Of a DNA stretch of 64,000 nucleotides, positions 40,980 through 49,946 are shown piece after piece. The DNA lies in assembly GCA_965198495.1 (NCBI GenBank), contig CBDAPL010000001.1:3410001-3474000 (forward strand), written 5' to 3'. The position numbers and the translations under genes were made by a program. Source of the stretch: RH-AL1 sp965198495 (GTDB lineage Bacteria; Pseudomonadota; Alphaproteobacteria; Rhizobiales; Beijerinckiaceae). Each line of letters opens with the position of its first letter. Position 1 is the stretch's first letter. Below the pieces are notes generated by a model. The model had not been told where the DNA came from. It searched no databases and saw only the letters and a list, made by a program, of their open reading frames with translations.

Positions 40980-42122
40980 ATGACACAGAAGATCCAGGAT
41001 TTCCTCCGCGCGCGCCGCGACATCGGCGGCGATTCGGGCCCATGCCTCGTCGTCGACCTCGATGTGGTGCGCGAAAATTACAAGACCTTCGAGCGGGCGC
41101 TGCCGGACAGCCGCGTCTTCTACGCGGTCAAGGCCAATCCCGATCCGGCCGTCCTCAACCTGCTTGCGCTGCTCGGCTCCTGCTTCGATTGCGCCTCTCT
41201 AACCGAGATCGAGCTGGTCCTCGCCACCGGCGCGACGGCCGATCGCATCTCGTTTGGCAACACGATCAAGAAGGAGCGCGATATCGCCCGGGCCTACCAG
41301 CTCGGCATCCGCGTCTTCGCGGTCGATTGCGAGGCCGAGGTCGAGAAGATCGCCCGCGTCGCACCCGGCGCCAAAGTGTTCTGCCGCATGCTGTGCGACG
41401 GCGACGGCGCGGAGTGGCCGCTGTCGCGCAAGTTCGGCTGCGACGTGGCCATGGTACCGCGCGTGCTGGAGCAGGCGCAGCGCCTTGGTTTGGTTGCCTA
41501 CGGCCTTTCGTTCCACGTCGGATCGCAGCAGCGCAATCCGCTGATGTGGGATGGCGCGCTGAAAGCCGCCTCGGCGATCTTCAGCGACCTTGCGGAGCGC
41601 GGCATTCAACTGCAGATGGTCAACCTCGGCGGTGGTTTTCCGACCAAGTACCTGAAGAGCATCCCGGCGGTGAAGACCTACGGCCGCTCGATCTTCGACT
41701 CGCTGCGCAAGCACTTCGGCAACCGTATACCAGAGACGATCATCGAGCCGGGCCGCGGCATGGTCGGCAACGCCGGCGTCATCGAGGCGGAGGTCGTCCT
41801 GATCTCCAGGAAGTCGGACGACGACAATGTGAAGTGGGTCTTCCTCGATATCGGCAAATTCGGCGGTCTCGCCGAGACGATGGACGAGATGATCCGCTAT
41901 CCGATCAAGACCGCCTTCGACGCCGACGAGAAGGAGCCCTGTGTGATCGCCGGGCCGACCTGCGACTCGGTCGACGTGCTCTACGAGAAGGACCCCTACT
42001 TCCTTCCCGTAAGCCTGGAGATCGGCGCCAAGGTCCTGATCGAGGGAACGGGCGCCTACACGACGACCTATTCCAGCGCGGGCTTCAACGGCTTCCCGCC
42101 CTTGAAGAGCTACGTGATCTGA
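40980..42122 (+). CDS. Ornithine/lysine decarboxylase, type III PLP fold
   Basis: Cytosolic PLP enzyme of 380 aa making putrescine (or cadaverine), of the eukaryotic-type alanine-racemase-fold family. The PLP lysine is in FYAVKANPDPAVL (about residue 57), the phosphate-binding region has SFHVGSQQRNP and NLGGGFPT, EPGRGMVGNAG follows, and the catalytic Cys of the partner subunit is in GPTCDSVDVLYEKDP (about 323). ATG 40980 (MTQKIQDFLRARRD) gives the usual length. The long leader before it suggests RNA-level feedback by polyamines or ornithine. Ornithine is also the substrate of nearby OlsB, so the two could compete for it. Confidence 0.93.
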   Translation: MTQKIQDFLRARRDIGGDSGPCLVVDLDVVRENYKTFERALPDSRVFYAVKANPDPAVLNLLALLGSCFDCASLTEIELVLATGATADRISFGNTIKKERDIARAYQLGIRVFAVDCEAEVEKIARVAPGAKVFCRMLCDGDGAEWPLSRKFGCDVAMVPRVLEQAQRLGLVAYGLSFHVGSQQRNPLMWDGALKAASAIFSDLAERGIQLQMVNLGGGFPTKYLKSIPAVKTYGRSIFDSLRKHFGNRIPETIIEPGRGMVGNAGVIEAEVVLISRKSDDDNVKWVFLDIGKFGGLAETMDEMIRYPIKTAFDADEKEPCVIAGPTCDSVDVLYEKDPYFLPVSLEIGAKVLIEGTGAYTTTYSSAGFNGFPPLKSYVI

Positions 42123-42126
42123 CAAG

Positions 42127-42151
42127 GCGGCGAGGTGGAGACCCTCGCCGC
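42127..42151 (+). terminator. Hairpin after the decarboxylase gene
   Basis: GCGGCGAGG (42127-42135) and CCTCGCCGC (42143-42151) pair perfectly around a 7-nt loop, starting five bases after the stop. No clear U run follows, so it may be a stability hairpin or a weak terminator. Confidence 0.5.
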
Positions 42152-42265
42152 TCCAATCCTACGCGATGGCCGGCGTCGGCGTGCGGCCAACGTCGCGACG
42201 CGCTTACGAGCAGACATATCGGGGCGGTCGCGGCCTCGATCATGAATGATCGTTCTTGCGAACAC

Positions 42266-42285
42266 GGCCCCAATCGATTTGGGCC
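42266..42285. terminator. Hairpin between convergent genes
   Basis: GGCCCcaa and a complementary ttgGGCC (42266-42270 with 42281-42285) form a stem with one inner mismatch, followed by TTCT. It lies 45 bp beyond the stop of the minus-strand response regulator and could stop transcription from either side. Confidence 0.4.
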
Positions 42286-42329
42286 TTCTACAAGACCCGG
42301 GGCGTCTCCCGCCGCCGGGCGCGAGAGTG

Positions 42330-43037
42330 CTAGCGGGCCGTCACGCCGTACGTGACACCCGTCAGCTTGCCCTGATCGATCTTGGAGACGGCGATGACCG
42401 CCTGGGTCCGGCTGTCGACGCCGAGCTTCTGGAGGATCGCCGAGACATGGGCCTTGACCGTCGCCTCCGAAACCGTGAGCGCGAAAGCGATCTGCTTGTT
42501 GAGCAGACCCTGGGTGAGCATCATGAGCACGCGCAGCTGCTGCGGCGTGAGGCTCGACAGGCGCCGCATCATGTCGGCGACCACGCTGTCCGTCGGCTGC
42601 AGCAGATCGAGATCGGCGGGCGTCCAGATCTCGCCGGCGAGAACCTGGCGGATCGCCTCGCGCATCAGCGCCACTTCGGTGCTCTTCGGAATGAATCCCG
42701 CGGCGCCCACCTCGACGCAGCGCCGCATGACGGTGCGGTCCTCGTTGGCGGATATGACCACGACCGGGATCTCCGGGTGCTGCGAGCGCAGGTACAGGAG
42801 CCCGGAAAAGCCGCTGACGCCCGGCATCGCGAGATCGAGCAGAACGAGATCGATCGGCTCGCCGCGTCGCAATTCCTGACCGAGTGTCTCGAGATCGCAG
42901 GCCTCTCTGATCGAGGCGTCCGGGAGCGCGGTCGCCAAGGCTTGCCGCAGCGCGCCACGCACCAAGGGATGGTCATCCGCGATAATGATGTGGATCGCGT
43001 CCGCTATACTCGTATGCTCTTCGACAACCATCGTCAT
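42330..43037 (-). CDS. NarL/FixJ-type response regulator with LuxR output
   Basis: DNA-binding response regulator of 235 aa. The receiver has IIIADDHPLVRGAL, the phospho-acceptor Asp in LVLLDLAMPGVSG, the conserved Ser in VVVISANED and the Lys in GFIPKSTE. The LuxR helix-turn-helix is LSSLTPQQLRVLMMLTQGLLNKQIAFAL then SEATVKAHVSAILQKLGV. ATG 43037 has an excellent AGGAGG site. No kinase is adjacent; it resembles orphan regulators controlled by a distant hybrid kinase. Target unknown. Confidence 0.94.
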   Translation of the reverse strand: MTMVVEEHTSIADAIHIIIADDHPLVRGALRQALATALPDASIREACDLETLGQELRRGEPIDLVLLDLAMPGVSGFSGLLYLRSQHPEIPVVVISANEDRTVMRRCVEVGAAGFIPKSTEVALMREAIRQVLAGEIWTPADLDLLQPTDSVVADMMRRLSSLTPQQLRVLMMLTQGLLNKQIAFALTVSEATVKAHVSAILQKLGVDSRTQAVIAVSKIDQGKLTGVTYGVTAR

Positions 43038-43403
43038 GTACTGTCCTCCTGGCTCGCCCCCTCAGGCAAGTCGAGGTTTCGACTTTCGTCTATAGACTTC
43101 AGGCATGCCGCGTTAACCGGCTATGAACGAGCCTTTCAGCAGGTATTTACCTAGCATCCCAGCTAAGCCGTGACTACTTGCACGGATCGAAAGACCAAAC
43201 GTCTTCTTAATGCGGGTCTGGCGCCATTCCGGGGGCGCGGCTGACGCGACGAGCGGTCGAGCTTCCGTGTGCGGCCAATTTGCGTTATGGCGAGGACCGC
43301 AATGCCAGAAGGCCTCACATCAAGGCCGCCGGACAAGTGGCCAAGCGTGCGCCTGCCACAAGGCGCACACCCGCTTGCCTTTAACGCAATCGAAAAGGTC
43401 CTC
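43038..43403. other. 366-bp divergent intergenic region
   Basis: The region separates the LuxR-type regulator from ispG. I see ribosome-binding sites at both ends (AGGAGG for the regulator, AAAGG for ispG) but no RNA gene, repeat or clear operator. Both promoters must lie here. Confidence 0.5.
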
Positions 43404-44696
<1,293 letters not shown>

Positions 44697-44721
44697 CGGG
44701 GCCTCGCGTCCAACGATCGTG

Positions 44722-45786
44722 CTAGCCGGCGGCCGGCAGCGTCGCGGCGCTCTTGCCCGCGACGTGGACCAGCCCTTTGCCGGTCATGCTGACGACGAGT
44801 TCGCGGGTGCCGTCGCTCGCCGCCTCGGCGGGCTTGGCGGCGACGAGCCCCGCTCCCGCCAGGCGCTTCACCGCGTCGAGCATGGCGTTCGCCGCGAAGC
44901 CTCCGGTGTAGGGGACCAGAGTGCGGCCGAGCATGTCGCGGCGCAGGACGATCTGTCGTTCCGCCACATACAGATACGCGAGCAGCCGACTGTCGAAATC
45001 ACGCGTCGTCGCCAGGCCCGGCTCGAGGCTGTCACGGCGCGCGGCGAAGCTGGCGAGCGCGCCGGCGGCCGCCGACCAGCTCTCGCTCTCGCCGACCTTG
45101 AACAGCACGTCGCCCAGCCCGGCGTCGCGCTCGTTGATGCAGAACAGCGGCCGCAGGAACGACGCGCCGGTGGCGCGTGCCGCTTCGACGTCCTTAAGGC
45201 CGGAAGCACGCAGCAGGATCAGGCAATCGGCGGCGTCCGGCTCGACGAGGCGGAAGCAATATTCGAGGCTGGCGCGTTCGGCGGCCGTCGGCTCCGGAAA
45301 CACGGCGGCGGACGGCAGCGTGCCGATGCCGCGCACCCGCCAGAGAACCTGGGCGGCATTCTGCGCGTCGGTCGTCGTCGGCTCGGCGAGGAAGGCGTCG
45401 AGGGCCTCGGCCGGGGGCGCCAGGAACTCGGCGACGAAGGCGTAGAGCGCGTCGGGGTCGATTGGCTTCGTCAGCAGTCGATCGAAGATCGAATCGACGC
45501 CCCGGCGCGCCGCGAGCCCGAAGCGATCGGCGGTCATCGCGACCATCTTCATGGCGCTGTTGGTCTTCTCGCCCAGCGACCGCAGCAGCCGCGCCAGCGC
45601 GTAGCCGTCCATCTCCGGCAGATGGTAGTCGACGAAGACGAGATCGTAGGTCTCGTCCTGCGCCATGCGCAGCGCGCCGAACCCGTCGTCGGCGGTATCG
45701 ACGAGGTAGCCGCGCGCGACCAGCAGGGCGGCAAGCAGGTCGCGGGACACGGGATCGTCTTCTACGATCAGGATGCGGGCTGTCAT
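44722..45786 (-). CDS. Response regulator with C-terminal winged-helix-like domain, last gene of the bcs operon
   Basis: Protein of 354 aa. The receiver (1-125) has ILIVEDDPVSRDLL, the phospho-acceptor Asp in LVFVDYHLPEMDG (about residue 52), the Thr in VAMTADR and the Lys in LLTKPIDP. The middle is unassigned. Residues about 275-345 look like a MarR-type winged helix (MLDAVKRLAGAGLVAAKPAE then VVSMTGKGLVHV). It starts 43 bp after bcsN on the same strand, so it is likely co-transcribed with cellulose genes. No such gene is part of the standard bcs sets I know. A likely phospho-donor is the hybrid kinase encoded divergently at the other end of the operon. Confidence 0.88.
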   Translation of the reverse strand: MTARILIVEDDPVSRDLLAALLVARGYLVDTADDGFGALRMAQDETYDLVFVDYHLPEMDGYALARLLRSLGEKTNSAMKMVAMTADRFGLAARRGVDSIFDRLLTKPIDPDALYAFVAEFLAPPAEALDAFLAEPTTTDAQNAAQVLWRVRGIGTLPSAAVFPEPTAAERASLEYCFRLVEPDAADCLILLRASGLKDVEAARATGASFLRPLFCINERDAGLGDVLFKVGESESWSAAAGALASFAARRDSLEPGLATTRDFDSRLLAYLYVAERQIVLRRDMLGRTLVPYTGGFAANAMLDAVKRLAGAGLVAAKPAEAASDGTRELVVSMTGKGLVHVAGKSAATLPAAG

Positions 45787-45829
45787 GGCGCGGCTCTCGG
45801 ATGGTGTGGTCTGGGACGTTCGCGGGTCA

Positions 45830-46831
45830 TCAGTAGGCCTTCGCGGCCTTCGGCCCGAGATAGGCTTCCGGCGGCAGATCGCTGGAGAGCTTGGTCGCGA
45901 TGTCGGTAGCCTGGCTCCCGCGCGCGGGCGCTGGCGCCATCGTCGTCGAAGCCATGAAACGGGCACCCGACGGCGGCTCGATCGCCGACGTTTGCACCGG
46001 CTCGCGGTCGTCCTCGCGCCTCCGCCTCGCGAACCTGGTCCGCTTTCGCTTGGCGGCGACCCGCCGCCTGACGCGCGCGGGCGCGGCTTCCACCGGCGCC
46101 CCCTCCGCCGCCGCAATCGCCGGGGCCGCGATGACATGGACCTGATCATCGGCCGCCGCCGCTTCCGCCGACGCCACGGGCACGCCGATCGCGAGATGAT
46201 CGACGAGGGACGCCATCGCGTCGAAGGTCGTGGCGGCCTGACAGAGGCGCACGCGCACGGACACCGGCCCCATGACGCCGGCATCTGGCGGCAGGCGGTT
46301 CGCGTCGATCCACTGCCACATGTAGAGGCAGCGCACGTCGTTGCCGGTGCGCCCCAGCGCCAGGCCGTAGGGACCGTAGGAATTGTGCGAGTCGCGCTCG
46401 GCCACCTGCATCGCGACATGCGGGAACTGACCGCCGAGCTCGGAGCGGATCGCCGCCTCGGTCGGCTTGTAGAGCGGCACCTGCTCGTCGAGCGAGTCGC
46501 GCCGATCGGTGCGCGCTAGGATGGTGACGCTGTTCTGGATGCCGCGCACCGCGCCGCCCTTCAGCAGAATGTCCTGGCGCAAACCGTTGACGTAATCGCG
46601 CGTGCGCACGGTCTCGATGTCGCCGGCCGCTTCCGGGAGAGTCGCGACCGGCCGCGCCGCCGCCTTGCGGCTGGGTGCGAGCGCCATCATCTGCGAGCGC
46701 GGCGCGGGCGGCACCGCCACGCTGCCCTCGAGGCTGGCACTCTCGTCGCCATGCGTGCAGGCGCCCGTCAGCAGGCAGGCGCCGAGGAGCGCCATGCCGG
46801 AAGCTTTGCGAAACAAGGGCACCATCGTCAT
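45830..46831 (-). CDS. bcsN: Cellulose biosynthesis protein BcsN
   Basis: Predicted lipoprotein of 333 aa: lipobox LLTGAC with Cys at about residue 25. The conserved core runs from RTRDYVNGLRQDILLKGG through SYGPYGLALGRTGNDVRCLYMWQWID to VRVRLCQAATTFDAM, matching the BcsN family (PF17038) of alphaproteobacterial cellulose operons. A basic, low-complexity tail follows (about 250-280, RRRVAAKRKRTRFARRRRE). Role is unknown; an envelope accessory function in secretion or assembly is assumed. ATG 46831 overlaps the preceding TPR gene by four bases (ATGA). Confidence 0.88.
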   Translation of the reverse strand: MTMVPLFRKASGMALLGACLLTGACTHGDESASLEGSVAVPPAPRSQMMALAPSRKAAARPVATLPEAAGDIETVRTRDYVNGLRQDILLKGGAVRGIQNSVTILARTDRRDSLDEQVPLYKPTEAAIRSELGGQFPHVAMQVAERDSHNSYGPYGLALGRTGNDVRCLYMWQWIDANRLPPDAGVMGPVSVRVRLCQAATTFDAMASLVDHLAIGVPVASAEAAAADDQVHVIAAPAIAAAEGAPVEAAPARVRRRVAAKRKRTRFARRRREDDREPVQTSAIEPPSGARFMASTTMAPAPARGSQATDIATKLSSDLPPEAYLGPKAAKAY

Positions 46832-48783
46832 GACCGTCGATCGGAGTTCTGGGTTTCGTCACCGGCCTTCTTGACCGGGTCGTGGATCGAAACATCGGCG
46901 GCGGCCGACGGCGTCTGACGCTTACCGCCATCTCGTAAAGATTGCTCCAACGCCCACAGCGTCCCCGCCGCCGTGCTGCGCTCGGCCGCTGTCGGCGCGC
47001 TCGCCTCGACGGTGCCGTCCCAACCCCTCAGCAGTGTAAAGCCGTAACGCTCGTAGGGCATCGGCCCGACGCCGGGCACGCGGCGGGCGACGAGCGGCCC
47101 TGCGCCATCACGGTCATGCACGCGCGCGGCCGCATCGGTCGCGAGGGTCCGCGCGGCCGAGAAGCGCAAGTTATTCTCGAGCGAAACGCTGACGGGGAAC
47201 TCGATCTTCTTGACGAGCGGCGGTAAAAATCCGCCGGAAGCGGTGGCGGCCGCTTCCGGCGACGGCACGCGGGCGCGGATGAAGCCCGCGCGCGGGTCGC
47301 GCGCGGGCTGTCGCATCGGGCCGGCCTGCGGGCGCAGGGTGTCGGCCATGGTGCGGCCGGTCCAGTCCGGCCCGGTCTCTCCCGCGGCGCTCGCCGAGGC
47401 GGGCGGCGCCGAGGGCGCGGCCGTGTTCGCCTCGCAGGGCGGCGGAGGCCGGCGCATGCCGTCGTCGAAGGCGAGCGCCACGACCTTTGGGAACAAACCA
47501 TCGTAGCGGTTGACGGTATCGCGGAACGGCACGGCGCGGCGCATTCTCTGCAGGGCCAGCGCGTAGCCGTAGGCGGTCGCCTCCTTCGGCAGCCACGCGT
47601 TGGCGCGCTCGAACCATTGCAGCGCGAGCGGATATTGGCAGGTGTTGTAGGCGTACCAGGCCAGCGCCTGCGCGCCCTCGCCCGATTCCGTTTCCGCCGT
47701 CACCTTGGCGTAGCGGACGACCCGTTCGGCCTCGATGAACGGCGGCCGCTCCTTGGTGAAGTCGGTCTCGAGCAGATCGATGAAGAGGATCGAGTTGTTG
47801 ATCAGCCGCTCGCGCCAGACGTAGGCGACTTCCTCGGCCTCTCGTCTGCGGTCGAGCTTGCGCAGCGTATGCGCCAGCCCGTGCGCGATCATCGCGTCGC
47901 CGCCGTGGCTTATCGCGAGCTTGAACCAATCGAGCGCGCCCGGATAATCGCCGCGTTTGAAATCGTACCAGGCGACGAGCCCCGGCTGATTGGGGTCGGC
48001 GGCATCGCGCACGAAATCCTGGAAGGACTTCAGCTCCTCGACTCCGACCTCCTCCTGCCGCTCGTCGTGCAGGAAGGCGCTGATGCGGGCGCGCGTGATA
48101 TCGAGCGCGATCGGCGCGAACTCGTCGTGACCGGCCGCGTCGACGTGAGCCAGCGCGATCAGCTTCTCGGTGAGGTTCATCGGCAGGAGGGCGATCGCGT
48201 GTTCGACCGTCGCACGCCGTTCGTTGGCGTCGATATGCTCGACGAGGATCGAGCGGTAGATCACGTAGGCCTCGCCGCAATCGTTCTCGCGAGCATAGGC
48301 CTCGGCGATCACCCAGAGCAGTTCCGCGTCGTCCTTCGCCCAGGCGATGCCGCTCTCCTTGAAGCTCTGGACGATCTCGTGCCACGCCTCGGCGTGCGCC
48401 AGGGCGAGGATCTTCGCGCGAAGGAGCTTCGTCTTGATCTTGGCCTGCAGATCCTCCGAAGGCGTCCAGCCGGGCTCGGCCGCCTTGCGCACGGCAATGG
48501 CGTCGCGAACGTCGTCGAGCCTGTCTTGCACGTAAAGCGCCCAGAGCGGACCCTCGTCAGGCCGGCCGCGTCGCGCGGTGTAGAGGTCCGAAGGCGGCCG
48601 CCATGCCGGATCGAGACGCGTCAGGCGGCGCGCCTCGGCGACGACGCGATCCTTCTGGCCGAGCGAGGCGTAGTAGCGCAAAGCGTCATCGTCGACGCGC
48701 GGCTTCTCGGGACGAGACTGCGCGAGAACCGCCGTCGTGGCGAGCAGGGTCGCGCCTAGGGCAGCGGTCACTTGTCGAAGCAT
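46828..48783 (-). CDS. TPR-like cellulose operon protein (BcsK-like)
   Basis: Secreted helical-repeat protein of 651 aa with a signal peptide (residues 1-21, ending VLAQ). Sel1/TPR-like repeats are visible, for example DAMIAHGLAHTLRKLDRRRE and LALQWFERANAWLPKEATAY. The C-terminal 200 residues are Pro/Ala-rich and charged. In class III bcs operons a TPR protein called BcsK replaces the outer-membrane BcsC; position after bcsZ fits. No beta-barrel domain is seen, so export through the outer membrane must use something else. It overlaps bcsZ by 16 bp and bcsN by four. Confidence 0.75.
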   Translation of the reverse strand: MLRQVTAALGATLLATTAVLAQSRPEKPRVDDDALRYYASLGQKDRVVAEARRLTRLDPAWRPPSDLYTARRGRPDEGPLWALYVQDRLDDVRDAIAVRKAAEPGWTPSEDLQAKIKTKLLRAKILALAHAEAWHEIVQSFKESGIAWAKDDAELLWVIAEAYARENDCGEAYVIYRSILVEHIDANERRATVEHAIALLPMNLTEKLIALAHVDAAGHDEFAPIALDITRARISAFLHDERQEEVGVEELKSFQDFVRDAADPNQPGLVAWYDFKRGDYPGALDWFKLAISHGGDAMIAHGLAHTLRKLDRRREAEEVAYVWRERLINNSILFIDLLETDFTKERPPFIEAERVVRYAKVTAETESGEGAQALAWYAYNTCQYPLALQWFERANAWLPKEATAYGYALALQRMRRAVPFRDTVNRYDGLFPKVVALAFDDGMRRPPPPCEANTAAPSAPPASASAAGETGPDWTGRTMADTLRPQAGPMRQPARDPRAGFIRARVPSPEAAATASGGFLPPLVKKIEFPVSVSLENNLRFSAARTLATDAAARVHDRDGAGPLVARRVPGVGPMPYERYGFTLLRGWDGTVEASAPTAAERSTAAGTLWALEQSLRDGGKRQTPSAAADVSIHDPVKKAGDETQNSDRRS

Positions 48784-49946
48784 GACGCGTACCTCATATG
48801 GCCGGCGACGAGCGCGAGAAGGTTGAGGGTCACGGCATAGTAGTTCTCATTGGAGTGGACGGTCCGCTCCTCGCGCGTGAAGGGCGCGCCATTCGCCGCG
48901 CAGGCGGTCAGCGCGGCAATTGCCGTGTAGCCCTTCTCGGTCAGCCAGTCGGTGGGCTTGCCTGACTTCGCGTCGACGATCGGCATCGCGCCGCGGCCGT
49001 TCTTCTGCCAGATCGTCACGAAAGGCGCGTAGAGTTCGCGCTGGCCGAGACCGGCCCAGGCGACATAGAGCGGGATGCGGATCGAGTTGTAGGAGAAGCG
49101 CTGCGGAAAGCCATCGGCGGGGCGCGGCGACGGGTCATGCAGCGAGGTCCATTCCGTCGGCAGGTTTGCGGGGCCGAAATGCAGCTGCTTGACGAGCTCG
49201 AGACCGTTGCGGCTCAAACCGGCCCAGTCGACGTCCGGCGCGACGATCGGTAGTCGCGCGAAGGCCGGGAACACCCAATAGGACAGGTTCACCACCGGCC
49301 CGTCGGGCCGATCCTCCGCCGCGAAGCCGGCCGCGCCGGGCAGCAGCAGCGGGCCGTAGGACGTATGCGGCAGCACCACCTTGCGGCCGACCTCGACCGC
49401 GATGCGGCGGGCGGCGATGCGGTCGGGCAGGCTGCCCCAGGCTTCGGCCGCCTCCGTCAATGCCCAGGCCACGAGAATGTCGCCGTCGGAGGCGTCGTTC
49501 ATGTCGGCGACGGCCGGCCTGGCGTTCGGCTCCCAGCGCCAGGCGATGAGCTCGTCGTCGCGCACCATCAGGTTGGCGCGCGTCCAGCCCCAGATCGCGT
49601 CGAAGGTCGCGCGATCGTTGGCGGCGACGGCGAGCAGCATGCCGTAGCCCTGCCCCTCCGAATGGCTGATCGCGTTATTGGCTGTATCGACCACGCGCCC
49701 GGTGTCGCTGACGAAGCGCGCTTTGTAGGCGCGCCATGCCTCGGGATCCCCGAGCGTGCCGACGAGCGGCATCGAACGCTGATCCGTCCTGCGCGACGGC
49801 AGGGGCGCGGGCTGGGCCGCGACGATCGGCATCGTCTGCATGCGGTCGATCGGATCGGCGGTCTCGGCGCGCGCGGCAGCGGTTGAGAGGCTGGCGAGGC
49901 CGAGCGCGAGGAGGCCCGATAGAGTGGCCCGCATCGGACGCATCAT
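48768..49946 (-). CDS. bcsZ: Cellulose operon endoglucanase (glycosyl hydrolase family 8)
   Basis: Periplasmic endo-beta-1,4-glucanase of 392 aa (BcsZ/CelC), thought to trim or untangle nascent cellulose. Signal peptide to about residue 28. GH8 motifs: the catalytic acid Glu in ISHSEGQGYGMLLAVA, the Asp in MNDASDGDILVAWAL, WRWEPNA, and RFSYNSIRIPLYVAWAG. ATG 49946 (MMRPMRATLS) overlaps the bcsB stop (ATGA). The longer reading upstream crosses bcsB and is not used. Confidence 0.95.
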   Translation of the reverse strand: MMRPMRATLSGLLALGLASLSTAAARAETADPIDRMQTMPIVAAQPAPLPSRRTDQRSMPLVGTLGDPEAWRAYKARFVSDTGRVVDTANNAISHSEGQGYGMLLAVAANDRATFDAIWGWTRANLMVRDDELIAWRWEPNARPAVADMNDASDGDILVAWALTEAAEAWGSLPDRIAARRIAVEVGRKVVLPHTSYGPLLLPGAAGFAAEDRPDGPVVNLSYWVFPAFARLPIVAPDVDWAGLSRNGLELVKQLHFGPANLPTEWTSLHDPSPRPADGFPQRFSYNSIRIPLYVAWAGLGQRELYAPFVTIWQKNGRGAMPIVDAKSGKPTDWLTEKGYTAIAALTACAANGAPFTREERTVHSNENYYAVTLNLLALVAGHMRYASCFDK

